Positions 40,744 through 46,046 of a stretch of DNA of 58,953 nt are shown here, piece by piece. Position 1 is the stretch's first letter, and each line of letters opens with the position of its first letter. The stretch comes from a virus, in IMG/VR virus record IMGVR_UViG_3300010354_000099, positions 1 through 58,953 of that record; one strand, given 5' to 3'. The notes below the pieces were generated by a model that did not search any database, was not told the DNA's origin, and saw nothing but the letters and a program-made list of their open reading frames with translations. Position numbers and translations under genes: made by a program.

Positions 40744-40772
40744 TTGACATTCTGATCAGAATGTGAGAGAAT
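40744..40772 (+). promoter_or_regulatory. Leaderless-type promoter with 18-bp palindrome, copy 1
   Basis: TTGACA, 17-bp spacer with TGA, GAGAAT, ATG 7 nt later. ACATTCTGATCAGAATGT, a perfect palindrome, spans 40747-40764. Confidence 0.88.
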
Positions 40773-40778
40773 AAAAAC

Positions 40779-40949
40779 ATGACCAAGAAATCAATCTACA
40801 AAAGAAATATTTGGTCTAGGTCTGGGTCTGAGTCTCAGTTTGCGTCTTGGTCTGGGTCTAGGTCTTGGTCTGGGTCTGGGTCTTGGTCTGGGTCTTGGTC
40901 TGCGTCTGGGTCTGGGTCTAGGTCTGAGTCTAGGTCTGAGTCAAAATAA
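40779..40949 (+). CDS. Ser-X hexamer-repeat protein, copy 5
   Basis: Fifty-six residues: MTKKSIYKRNIWS then Ser-X with Arg, Gly, Glu, Gln, Ala and Trp, ending SESK. It lies apart from copies 1-4, behind the tRNA genes, with its own promoter carrying the palindrome. Confidence 0.8.
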   Translation: MTKKSIYKRNIWSRSGSESQFASWSGSRSWSGSGSWSGSWSASGSGSRSESRSESK

Positions 40950-40952
40950 ACC

Positions 40953-40981
40953 TTGACATTCTGATCAGAATGTGAGAGAAT
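40953..40981 (+). promoter_or_regulatory. Leaderless-type promoter with 18-bp palindrome, copy 2
   Basis: Identical to the promoter at 40744; palindrome at 40956-40973. Confidence 0.88.
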
Positions 40982-40987
40982 AAAAAC

Positions 40988-41188
40988 ATGACCAAGAAAT
41001 CAATCTGCAAAAGAAATATTTGGTCTAGGTCTGGGTCTGAGACTCAGACTGAGTCTCAGTCTGCGTCTTGGTCTGGGTCTGAGTCTCAGTCTGGGTCTTG
41101 GTCTGGGGCTATGTCTAGGTCTGGGTCTTGGTCTGGGTTTTGGTCTATGTCTGGGTCTGGGTCTTGGTCTTGGTCTGAGTCAAAATAA
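40988..41188 (+). CDS. Ser-X hexamer-repeat protein, copy 6
   Basis: Sixty-six residues: MTKKSICKRNIWS (the only Tyr-to-Cys change in the shared N-terminus), then Ser-X with many Glu and Gln, two TCT-to-ACT changes giving Thr, and the same SESK end as copy 5. Confidence 0.8.
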   Translation: MTKKSICKRNIWSRSGSETQTESQSASWSGSESQSGSWSGAMSRSGSWSGFWSMSGSGSWSWSESK

Positions 41189-41191
41189 ACC

Positions 41192-41220
41192 TTGACATTC
41201 TGATCAGAATGTGAGAGAAT
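41192..41220 (+). promoter_or_regulatory. Leaderless-type promoter with 18-bp palindrome, copy 3
   Basis: Identical to the promoters at 40744 and 40953; palindrome at 41195-41212. Drives a non-repeat gene. Confidence 0.88.
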
Positions 41221-41226
41221 AAAAAC

Positions 41227-41577
41227 ATGAGAGTTAAAGTCTACTTCAACCTTCACAAGAAAGTTTTCTCTGTCATGGACAAAAAAACCCGCAAGGTTAT
41301 TGCCCACACCGACACCATCATCCTGAAAAATGCCAAGTTCACTGTTTCCAAGTCTGGACGGGAACGTGTTCTTCGTGAAAAAAAGAAAAATGTTCATGCT
41401 TTTGTTGAAGGTGATTGGCAAAAAGACCAAGAGCTTTTCCTGAAAAGGAACACGGTTCGTTACAATCCCTATGAGGCAGACTACTTCATCAATGTCCTCA
41501 CCGGAAAGAAAATTGAAACTTCCGCCTGGTGTGACCTCTTCATCGAAAACGGAAAGGCAAATATCTATGCTTATTAA
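41227..41577 (+). CDS. Conserved phage protein, unknown function
   Basis: A 116-residue protein: RVKVYFNLHKKVFSVMDKKTRKVIAHTDTIILKNAKFTVSKSGRERVLREKKKNVHAFVEG is a pattern I have seen in several large phages. Basic N-terminal half, Tyr- and Phe-rich end. Function unknown. Predicted leaderless. Confidence 0.78.
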   Translation: MRVKVYFNLHKKVFSVMDKKTRKVIAHTDTIILKNAKFTVSKSGRERVLREKKKNVHAFVEGDWQKDQELFLKRNTVRYNPYEADYFINVLTGKKIETSAWCDLFIENGKANIYAY

Positions 41578-41632
41578 CTGGAACGACTACAAAGATCATG
41601 ACGACTACCAGGAGTATGACTGGGACGACTAA
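41567..41632 (+). CDS. Acidic micropeptide, 21 residues
   Basis: Overlaps the previous gene by 11 bases; AAGG lies 9 bases before the ATG. Composition is Asp-, Tyr- and Trp-rich (NWNDYKDHDDYQEYDWDD). It is followed by a GNRA-loop hairpin, the same context as the acidic 72-residue gene at 44.4 kb, which favours a real product. Confidence 0.45.
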   Translation: MLINWNDYKDHDDYQEYDWDD

Positions 41633-41650
41633 TATAGAATAGCATTTCTT

Positions 41651-41666
41651 GGGCCGGAAACGGCCC
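41651..41666 (+). terminator. GNRA-loop hairpin
   Basis: GGGCCG-GAAA-CGGCCC then TTCCTGC. The same hairpin and tail recur at 44645-44660. Confidence 0.6.
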
Positions 41667-41727
41667 TTCCTGCCCTTAAAATTTCTAGCAGGTAGTTGGA
41701 GGCTAGAAAAACAAAAAAACAAAAAAC

Positions 41728-41756
41728 TTGACAAATCACACAGGGTGTGAGATACT
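41728..41756 (+). promoter_or_regulatory. Early promoter with stem-loop leader
   Basis: TTGACA, 17-bp spacer with TGA, GATACT. Predicted +1 at 41763 starts GTCAGA-GGAAA-TCTGAC. Confidence 0.88.
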
Positions 41757-41802
41757 AAAAGAGTCAGAGGAAATCTGACAAGAAAAAAGGAGAAAACTGA
41801 TT

Positions 41803-42069
41803 ATGAAGAAGATTGTGACTGAGGTTCAGGGTGAAGGTCTTGTGGCCCTTCTTGGTGAGCACGTGATGTTGTTCTGTGCGAACTACATCTATGCTGGTAC
41901 GCTCACTGGAGTGAACGATACCTGTGTCCTTCTGGACGATGCCAAGATTGTTTATGAGACTGGTGCGTTCAGCGATTCGAAGTACAAGGACGCTCAGAAC
42001 CTTCCCACGAAGACTTGGTATGTGCAGACTTCTGCAATTGAGTCTTTCGGCATCGGTAAGAAGGGTTAG
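41803..42069 (+). CDS. Small beta-rich protein, possibly Sm-like
   Basis: Eighty-eight residues: EGLVALLGEHVMLFCANYIYAGTLTGVNDTCVLLDDAKIVYETG, then WYVQTSAIESFG. The strand pattern (long strand, GxxTGV turn, VLLxDA) is like an Sm/LSm barrel, but this is inference. AAAAGGAGAAAAC before the ATG. Confidence 0.75.
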   Translation: MKKIVTEVQGEGLVALLGEHVMLFCANYIYAGTLTGVNDTCVLLDDAKIVYETGAFSDSKYKDAQNLPTKTWYVQTSAIESFGIGKKG

Positions 42070-42070
42070 T

Positions 42071-42101
42071 GGTTTGGGGGAGAAATCCCCCAAACTTTTT
42101 T
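42071..42101 (+). terminator. Rho-independent terminator
   Basis: GTTTGGGGGA-GAAA-TCCCCCAAAC followed by T6. Confidence 0.9.
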
Positions 42102-42105
42102 GTTT

Positions 42106-42315
42106 ATGATCAAGAAATCAATCTACAAAAGAAATATTTGGTCTTGGTCTATGTCTGGATCTAGATCTAGGTCTATGTCTAGGTCTTGGTTTGGGTCTTG
42201 GTCTGGGTCTGGGTCTTGGTCTATGTCTAGGTCTATGTCTGGGTCTAGGTCTAGGTCTAGGTCTGGGTCTTGGTCTAGGTCTATGTCTAGGTCTTGGTTT
42301 AGGTCTACAAAATAA
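42106..42315 (+). CDS. Ser-X hexamer-repeat protein, copy 7
   Basis: Sixty-nine residues, the longest copy: MIKKSIYKRNIWS then Ser-X with Trp, Met, Gly and Arg and two TTT breaks, ending RSTK. It starts 5 bases after a terminator, and no promoter is visible in between, so expression would need read-through. Confidence 0.75.
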   Translation: MIKKSIYKRNIWSWSMSGSRSRSMSRSWFGSWSGSGSWSMSRSMSGSRSRSRSGSWSRSMSRSWFRSTK

Positions 42316-42318
42316 TGC

Positions 42319-42347
42319 TTGACAACCGAAAAGAAAGGTGCGATAAT
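42319..42347 (+). promoter_or_regulatory. Leaderless-type promoter
   Basis: TTGACA, 17-bp spacer with TGC, GATAAT, ATG 7 nt later. Confidence 0.88.
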
Positions 42348-42353
42348 AATATC

Positions 42354-42545
42354 ATGATGAACGATGTGATTGACGATCTGATTAGCGGAAACATGAAGGT
42401 AATCGGTCTGATGAACCTGATTATTAGCAGGTTCGATGAAAACGACGATGATTACCTGAACGCTAAGGCTATTATCGACTTTGTGACGATGCAGATTTTG
42501 GTTTTGTCTACGTTAAAGGATAATCAAAATGCTGCAAAAGCTTAG
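42354..42545 (+). CDS. Hypothetical small helical protein
   Basis: Sixty-three residues from ATG 42354: NDVIDDLISGNMKVIGLMNLIISRFDEND, then AKAIIDFVTMQILVLSTL. Amphipathic helices; no family recognised. Confidence 0.68.
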   Translation: MMNDVIDDLISGNMKVIGLMNLIISRFDENDDDYLNAKAIIDFVTMQILVLSTLKDNQNAAKA

Positions 42546-42648
42546 TGTTTGGTTTTGTCGGGAATTCCACACAAAGATGACCAGACCTGTTAATGGTCAT
42601 TACAGTTGTCTCGAATGTGGTAAGAAATACAAATCACCTTTTAACTAG
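42529..42648 (+). CDS. Small zinc-finger-like protein
   Basis: Thirty-nine residues, overlapping the previous gene by 17 bases, with AAAGGAT 9 bases before the ATG. Cys and His are spaced as FCREFHTK...CLECGKKYKSPF, a possible single zinc knuckle. Confidence 0.55.
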   Translation: MLQKLSVWFCREFHTKMTRPVNGHYSCLECGKKYKSPFN

Positions 42649-42656
42649 GAGAAAAA

Positions 42657-42860
42657 ATGCGGCACAGTATGGAAATTTGCTACAGAATTTGGAATGATGA
42701 CACAGGTGACCATATTGCAGTCACAGATGATGCTGATGGACTTGGGTTGTTTGAGATTCGCCAACATGACGATCAAGGAAAAATTATGAGTAGAATCACC
42801 TTGTCGAAAGAAGAATTACCTTTAATTATCAGTGCCTTACAAAAAAAACTTGAAGAGTAG
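42657..42860 (+). CDS. Hypothetical small protein
   Basis: Sixty-seven residues: MEICYRIWNDDTGDHIAVTDDADGLGLFEIRQHDDQGKI, then a helix with SKEELPLIISALQKKLEE. Compact beta-alpha layout. AGGAGAAAAA before the ATG. The TAG is followed directly by the next -35. Confidence 0.7.
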   Translation: MRHSMEICYRIWNDDTGDHIAVTDDADGLGLFEIRQHDDQGKIMSRITLSKEELPLIISALQKKLEE

Positions 42861-42889
42861 TTGACATTGTGAAGAACACATGGGATAAT
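42861..42889 (+). promoter_or_regulatory. Leaderless-type promoter
   Basis: TTGACA directly after a TAG, 17-bp spacer with TGG, GATAAT, ATG 7 nt later. Confidence 0.88.
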
Positions 42890-42895
42890 AACAGT

Positions 42896-43033
42896 ATGGT
42901 TGAACACATCAAGCTGCCCAAGTTTAATCCTGCTAAGATCCGGTCTGGTGTAAAGACCGGATCTATTATCCAGGACAAGAAAACCAAAAGCAAGAATTAT
43001 CGCAAGCGCAAGCACAAGAAGGAGGAAGAATAA
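42896..43033 (+). CDS. Very basic small protein
   Basis: Forty-five residues with a Lys/Arg-rich C-terminus (DKKTKSKNYRKRKHKKEEE). Likely binds nucleic acid or is disordered. Its end carries the AAGGAGG ribosome site for the next gene. Confidence 0.65.
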   Translation: MVEHIKLPKFNPAKIRSGVKTGSIIQDKKTKSKNYRKRKHKKEEE

Positions 43034-43248
43034 TGCTTTACAATGAGTATGAAGCAAAAACTCTTGAAGGTCAACAACTTGCGGATGAAGTGTATGAAGC
43101 ATTGAAACCCATTGTAATCAATTGGCAACAAAAGGGTTACAAGTTGCGGGAAATCCAGACTGTGATTGATTCTGAAGTTTTTTTTATGATTTATGAAGCT
43201 GTTCTGGTTGCCGCAACAAAAAAGAGAAAACTTGGTTCCTGGGGTTGA
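43033..43248 (+). CDS. Hypothetical small helical protein
   Basis: Seventy-one residues: QQLADEVYEALKPIVINWQQKGYKLREIQTVIDSEVFFMIYEAV. TAATG junction with the previous gene and AAGGAGG in front. Its TGA stop lies inside the next TTGACA. Confidence 0.7.
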   Translation: MLYNEYEAKTLEGQQLADEVYEALKPIVINWQQKGYKLREIQTVIDSEVFFMIYEAVLVAATKKRKLGSWG

Positions 43249-43273
43249 CAAACCCCTCAGACTGTGAGATGAT
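43245..43273 (+). promoter_or_regulatory. Leaderless-type promoter, -35 inside a hairpin
   Basis: GGGGTTGACAAACCCC contains the -35; 17-bp spacer with TGA, GATGAT, ATG 7 nt later. Confidence 0.85.
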
Positions 43274-43279
43274 GGATTC

Positions 43280-43390
43280 ATGACAAGAAAAGAACTTCGA
43301 CTCAAATATCTTACGTTTTTCATGGCGGGTTATCTTTTCGGTGTGATTATTATTTTTTTCGCCATGAAAGCAGATTGTGCAATTAAGTAG
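43280..43390 (+). CDS. Membrane micropeptide, 36 residues
   Basis: Basic start (TRKELRLK) then one hydrophobic helix YLTFFMAGYLFGVIIIFFAM. Predicted leaderless. The TAG directly precedes the next -35. Confidence 0.6.
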   Translation: MTRKELRLKYLTFFMAGYLFGVIIIFFAMKADCAIK

Positions 43391-43419
43391 TTGACAAATT
43401 CCCCAGACTGTGAGATGAT
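43391..43419 (+). promoter_or_regulatory. Leaderless-type promoter
   Basis: TTGACA directly after a TAG, 17-bp spacer with TGA, GATGAT, ATG 7 nt later; same -10 and start context as the promoter at 43245. Confidence 0.87.
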
Positions 43420-43425
43420 GGATTC

Positions 43426-43575
43426 ATGAAACGGCTTATCAGTGATTCGATGTTTGACATTCTGTTGATTGTCCTGGTTGTTTCTTTGTTTTCTATTGCA
43501 TTTCCGACTGTGCTGGATTTTTCGAAAGAATTGAAAAAAACTCTTGACATCCCCAAAACTTCTGTGGTAAAGTAA
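43426..43575 (+). CDS. Membrane peptide, 49 residues
   Basis: One hydrophobic helix near the N-terminus (FDILLIVLVVSLFSIAFPTV) and a basic tail (FSKELKKTLDIPKTSVVK). The next promoter lies within its last codons. Confidence 0.6.
   Translation: MKRLISDSMFDILLIVLVVSLFSIAFPTVLDFSKELKKTLDIPKTSVVK
43544..43573 (+). promoter_or_regulatory. Leaderless-type promoter
   Basis: TTGACA, 18-bp spacer with TGG, TAAAGT, ATG 7 nt later, inside the preceding coding region. Confidence 0.75.
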
Positions 43576-43579
43576 AAAC

Positions 43580-43702
43580 ATGAGCAAACAACACCTGATG
43601 CTTTCGATTCTGAACTGCCCCAACTGCAAACGGAACGTTTGTGACTTTCACAAAAACTTGAAAAATTCTGTTGACAACCGGAAAAAGGTTGTGGTAAAGT
43701 AA
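43580..43702 (+). CDS. Small zinc-knuckle protein
   Basis: Forty residues: LNCPNCKRNVCDFHKNL has CxxC, then Cys and His, a possible zinc site; basic tail. Predicted leaderless. Its end contains the next promoter, and its last codons match those of the preceding gene (VVK), because the same promoter sequence encodes them. Confidence 0.6.
   Translation: MSKQHLMLSILNCPNCKRNVCDFHKNLKNSVDNRKKVVVK
43671..43700 (+). promoter_or_regulatory. Early promoter with stem-loop leader
   Basis: TTGACA, 18-bp spacer with TGG, TAAAGT. Predicted +1 at 43707: GTCAGGGC-AAGA-GCCAGGAC, then AAAAGGAGAAAAG. Confidence 0.82.
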
Positions 43703-43742
43703 AAGAGTCAGGGCAAGAGCCAGGACAAAAGGAGAAAAGACC

Positions 43743-44006
43743 ATGTTCCTGAAGAAAGTTAAGTTTTCGACCCTCCCTATCAAGCGTTTCCTGGTTGGTG
43801 ACCTTCCTGGGAATTTCAATCCTGAAAATGTTGTAGAATCTGAGACTTACGCTGGTGCTGTTGGTGACTGGATTGACTTGGGTATGAATGAAACTGAAGT
43901 TTATGCTCACATTGGTGAGGACTACTTCCCCATCACGTTTCACACTGATGGTTCTGACACTGCCACTCTGGAACGTGGGGTGTTTGAACGCCGAATCGCT
44001 GAATAG
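43743..44006 (+). CDS. Hypothetical small acidic protein
   Basis: Eighty-seven residues: basic first 15, then acidic (ENVVESETYAGAVGDWIDLGMNETEVYAHIGEDYFPITF). No family recognised. Confidence 0.72.
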   Translation: MFLKKVKFSTLPIKRFLVGDLPGNFNPENVVESETYAGAVGDWIDLGMNETEVYAHIGEDYFPITFHTDGSDTATLERGVFERRIAE

Positions 44007-44028
44007 CAAAAAAACTTCAAGTGGGGGG

Positions 44029-44057
44029 TTGACAAACCCCCCAGAATGTGAGATACT
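44029..44057 (+). promoter_or_regulatory. Leaderless-type promoter, -35 inside a hairpin
   Basis: GGGGTTGACAAACCCC contains the -35; 17-bp spacer with TGA, GATACT, ATG 7 nt later. Confidence 0.87.
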
Positions 44058-44063
44058 AACAAT

Positions 44064-44300
44064 ATGAAGAATCCATTCGGCAAAACTGCCAAGATTGACA
44101 ATCCTCATATGATTTTCAAGAGTTTTGATGGTTCCTGGGAATGGCGTGTTCTCAAGACCTATCAGACTCCGGAAAAGGAAAAGCAAAACCCCTTCGCTCG
44201 CTGGTACTGTGCGGTGAAGTCTCCCATGACCTATGGAACGTTTGATGTGGGCGATGTCTATGTTGCTGAAATCAAACAGGTTGCGGTTCAGGTGAAGTAA
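44064..44300 (+). CDS. Conserved small phage protein
   Basis: Seventy-eight residues: NPHMIFKSFDGSWEWRVLKTYQTPEKEKQNPFARWYCAVKSPMTYGTFDVGDVYVAEI, a pattern I recall from other phages. Function unknown. Predicted leaderless. Confidence 0.75.
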   Translation: MKNPFGKTAKIDNPHMIFKSFDGSWEWRVLKTYQTPEKEKQNPFARWYCAVKSPMTYGTFDVGDVYVAEIKQVAVQVK

Positions 44301-44303
44301 AGT

Positions 44304-44330
44304 GTGGGGGGCGAAAATCCCCCACAAAAA
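44304..44330 (+). terminator. Terminator-like hairpin
   Basis: GTGGGGG-loop-CCCCCAC followed by an A-run; weak as a rightward terminator. Confidence 0.5.
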
Positions 44331-44346
44331 AAAACAAAAAAAGTTG

Positions 44347-44375
44347 TTGACTTCCCTGCTACAACGTGCGATACT
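44347..44375 (+). promoter_or_regulatory. Early promoter with stem-loop leader
   Basis: TTGACT, 17-bp spacer with TGC, GATACT. Predicted +1 at 44382: GTCAGGGC-AAGA-GCC-AAGAC, then AAAAGGAGAAAAC. Confidence 0.85.
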
Positions 44376-44417
44376 AAAAGAGTCAGGGCAAGAGCCAAGA
44401 CAAAAGGAGAAAACGGA

Positions 44418-44636
44418 ATGTTTGAAGACTACGACACCTACGAGTTCTACGAAAACGACCTGGAAGAAATGGGTCGGAATGAAGCCTGGGAAGATGCTCA
44501 GGCTGAAATGGCCGACATCTATGATTCTGACGATTTCCAGGACTATCCTGAAGATCCTGGTTTTGAGCTGGAGGACCAGCACCTGGATTCGATGTATGAA
44601 TCGCAGTATGAGTCTTACGACTACTACGGGGAATAG
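44418..44636 (+). CDS. Highly acidic Tyr-rich protein
   Basis: Seventy-two residues with about 40 percent Asp plus Glu and many Tyr (FEDYDTYEFYENDLEEMG, MYESQYESYDYYGE). The extreme negative charge could mimic DNA, as several phage inhibitors of host proteins do; this is inference only. Confidence 0.75.
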   Translation: MFEDYDTYEFYENDLEEMGRNEAWEDAQAEMADIYDSDDFQDYPEDPGFELEDQHLDSMYESQYESYDYYGE

Positions 44637-44644
44637 CGATTCCT

Positions 44645-44660
44645 GGGCCGGAAACGGCCC
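44645..44660 (+). terminator. GNRA-loop hairpin, second copy
   Basis: GGGCCG-GAAA-CGGCCC then TTCCTGC, as at 41651. Confidence 0.6.
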
Positions 44661-44674
44661 TTCCTGCTACTTTT

Positions 44675-44764
44675 GGGTGCTAGGGGTATCCTAGCACCCC
44701 CTAAGAATGGCAACAGAAAAAAACTGCGATTTAATTTAATTTTTCTGTTGCCATTCTTAGGGGG
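44675..44764. repeat. Two overlapping inverted repeats
   Basis: GGGTGCTAGG/CCTAGCACCC (44675-44699) and a 24-bp perfect stem with arms 44697-44720 and 44741-44764. The two share bases 44697-44699, so only one can form fully. Confidence 0.85.
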
Positions 44765-44777
44765 TTCGTGGTAATAT
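44748..44777 (+). promoter_or_regulatory. Leaderless-type promoter in the right arm of the long stem
   Basis: TTGCCA, 18-bp spacer with TGG, TAATAT, ATG 6 nt later. Confidence 0.65.
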
Positions 44778-44782
44778 AAATC

Positions 44783-45001
44783 ATGGTTCAGAAAAACTTC
44801 TTTCACATCAACACCTACAATAGCGGCACTCCTCAGTGCTTTACTGAGTTTAGGAGTAACGATACTCTGCTTGCGGATTTTTATCCTGGGACCAAAATGC
44901 TGTTAATCTATCAGTATGACAGTGTAAAGCAGATTCCCTGCCGCACCATCACATCAGCGATTTCCAAAGTTGTGAAATTTCACAAGAAAAAGTTGTTCTA
45001 G
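44783..45001 (+). CDS. Hypothetical small basic protein
   Basis: Seventy-two residues: HINTYNSGTPQCFTEFRSNDTLLADFYPGTKMLLIYQYDSVKQI and a Lys-rich end. No family recognised. Confidence 0.68.
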   Translation: MVQKNFFHINTYNSGTPQCFTEFRSNDTLLADFYPGTKMLLIYQYDSVKQIPCRTITSAISKVVKFHKKKLF

Positions 45002-45004
45002 GGG

Positions 45005-45033
45005 TTGACAAACCCCTTCCAGTATGGGAGAAT
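45005..45033 (+). promoter_or_regulatory. Leaderless-type promoter, -35 inside a hairpin
   Basis: GGGGTTGACAAACCCC right after the previous TAG; 17-bp spacer with TGG, GAGAAT, ATG 7 nt later. Confidence 0.87.
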
Positions 45034-45039
45034 AAAATC

Positions 45040-45321
45040 ATGAAAAGCGAATTGCAGGAATTTCTTGAAGATTGTGGTTTTGAGTGCAGGGACTATTCTG
45101 GCCGTTTCATGGGTGGCATATCTTGCCTTGCCATTGTGGTTGACACAATGGCTGAGATTTTGGGTGTGATGTATGAAATGGGACGTAGAGACGTTTACGT
45201 CCCAACCAATGTGAATTGGGATAACATGGGTTATGGATATGTTTTCTACTGGCCGGGAGTTGAGTTTGTGGGTGATGTAGAAAATGAGGATGGTGGCGAT
45301 GAGGGGATGGGGGAGGAATAG
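45040..45321 (+). CDS. Hypothetical acidic protein
   Basis: Ninety-three residues: ELQEFLEDCGFECRDYSGRFMGGISCLAIVVDTMAEILGVMYEMG, then an acidic Gly-rich tail. The stop codon is in the loop of its terminator. Confidence 0.72.
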   Translation: MKSELQEFLEDCGFECRDYSGRFMGGISCLAIVVDTMAEILGVMYEMGRRDVYVPTNVNWDNMGYGYVFYWPGVEFVGDVENEDGGDEGMGEE

Positions 45322-45336
45322 CCTCCCCCAAGAAAA
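45309..45336 (+). terminator. Terminator with stop codon in its loop
   Basis: GGGGGAGG-AATAGC-CCTCCCCC region; TAG at 45319-45321 is in the loop. A-rich rather than T-rich tail. Confidence 0.65.
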
Positions 45337-45352
45337 AAAGTTCTGAAAACTG

Positions 45353-45381
45353 TTGACAAGCAACCGAACCTGTGAGATACT
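45353..45381 (+). promoter_or_regulatory. Early promoter with stem-loop leader
   Basis: TTGACA, 17-bp spacer with TGA, GATACT. Predicted +1 at 45388 with the same GTCAGGGC leader as at 44382. Confidence 0.87.
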
Positions 45382-45424
45382 AAAAGAGTCAGGGCAAGAG
45401 CCAAGACAAAAGGAGAAAACGAAA

Positions 45425-45688
45425 ATGCAGATGACCTTCAACTTCCAGACCGCTTCCTTCCAGAATGAGAAGGGTGCGATTCAGAACACCCCCAACACTG
45501 GCTACCAGATTCAGGTTGGTGTGGACAAGTCCAAGTACACCACGATCAACCTGATTGATTCCAATCTGGGTGCGGTGATGTTCCTCTACAACCAGATTGT
45601 TGCTGAGAATGGCAATAAGAAGCGTGTTCGCAATCAGGTGACTGGCAAGATTATCGCCCGTCACATCAGCAAGAAGGTGGGGCAGTAG
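45425..45688 (+). CDS. Hypothetical small protein
   Basis: Eighty-seven residues, Gln/Asn/Thr-rich first half (FNFQTASFQNEKGAIQN), basic second half ending ARHISKKVGQ. The start at 45425 is behind AAAAGGAGAAAACG. The stop is in the loop of its hairpin. Confidence 0.72.
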   Translation: MQMTFNFQTASFQNEKGAIQNTPNTGYQIQVGVDKSKYTTINLIDSNLGAVMFLYNQIVAENGNKKRVRNQVTGKIIARHISKKVGQ

Positions 45689-45696
45689 CCCCACCC
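45677..45696 (+). terminator. Hairpin with stop codon in its loop
   Basis: GGTGGGGC-AGTA-GCCCCACC; TAG at 45686-45688. It overlaps the first bases of the 21-bp inverted repeat at 45695. Confidence 0.65.
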
Positions 45697-45796
45697 TTTA
45701 ATTAAGTCCTTTTCCGTCAATGCGTAAGGGTCGTTTGTACCCCTCCAAAAGTATTGATGACCTACGCATAATGCCGGAAAAGGACTTAATTAAAGG
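45695..45796. repeat. 102-bp element with 21-bp perfect inverted repeats
   Basis: Arms 45695-45715 and 45776-45796 pair perfectly. Inside, ATGCGTA (45720) pairs with TACGCAT (45763), and GGGT with ACCC further in. No coding frame. It could be a structured RNA or a miniature inverted-repeat insertion. Confidence 0.8.
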
Positions 45797-45814
45797 AAAT
45801 TTGAACACATCAGG

Positions 45815-45843
45815 TTGACAACCTGAACACATCGTGCTAAGAT
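45815..45843 (+). promoter_or_regulatory. Leaderless-type promoter, -35 inside a dyad
   Basis: CAGGTTGACAACCTG contains the -35; 17-bp spacer with TGC, TAAGAT; ATG 9 nt later. Confidence 0.8.
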
Positions 45844-45851
45844 AGGAACAT

Positions 45852-46046
45852 ATGACACCCACGCCTGAGATTGTCGCCTCAATTCAAGAGAAGTTCAGAT
45901 CATATGATGCGAAGATTATTCTCGCAAACATGCGTTGGTCTAACTTGTGGGAACATTGGTTGTTTGATTGGGCCGGAATGAGTTGGCAAGTTGACCATTG
46001 GGGGCAAGTTAAGTTGCATTCTGCGAAGTTTGTTTGGGGTGATTAA
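45852..46046 (+). CDS. Hypothetical Trp-rich small protein
   Basis: Sixty-four residues with seven Trp: MRWSNLWEHWLFDWAGMSWQVDHWGQVKL. No family recognised. Confidence 0.68.
   Translation: MTPTPEIVASIQEKFRSYDAKIILANMRWSNLWEHWLFDWAGMSWQVDHWGQVKLHSAKFVWGD

Larger units (their letters stand above)
38068..42315 (+). repeat. Dispersed TCT-NNG hexanucleotide repeat blocks
   Basis: Seven tracts of in-frame hexamers, mostly TCTGGG, TCTAGG, TCTTGG and TCTATG, at 38.10-38.25, 38.31-38.43, 38.49-38.62, 38.69-38.85, 40.81-40.94, 41.02-41.18 and 42.14-42.30 kb. The reverse strand reads as Arg-Pro repeats for the same reason. Confidence 0.95.

Noticed and set aside
38068-42315. CRISPR array
   Set aside because: The repeats are 6-bp in-frame coding units without spacers or a leader, and no cas genes are present.
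43383-44582. Long leftward open frame of 399 codons
   Set aside because: It lies antisense to five well-supported early genes with promoters and ribosome sites, has no start context, and shows no domain. It is a by-product of codon bias on the other strand.
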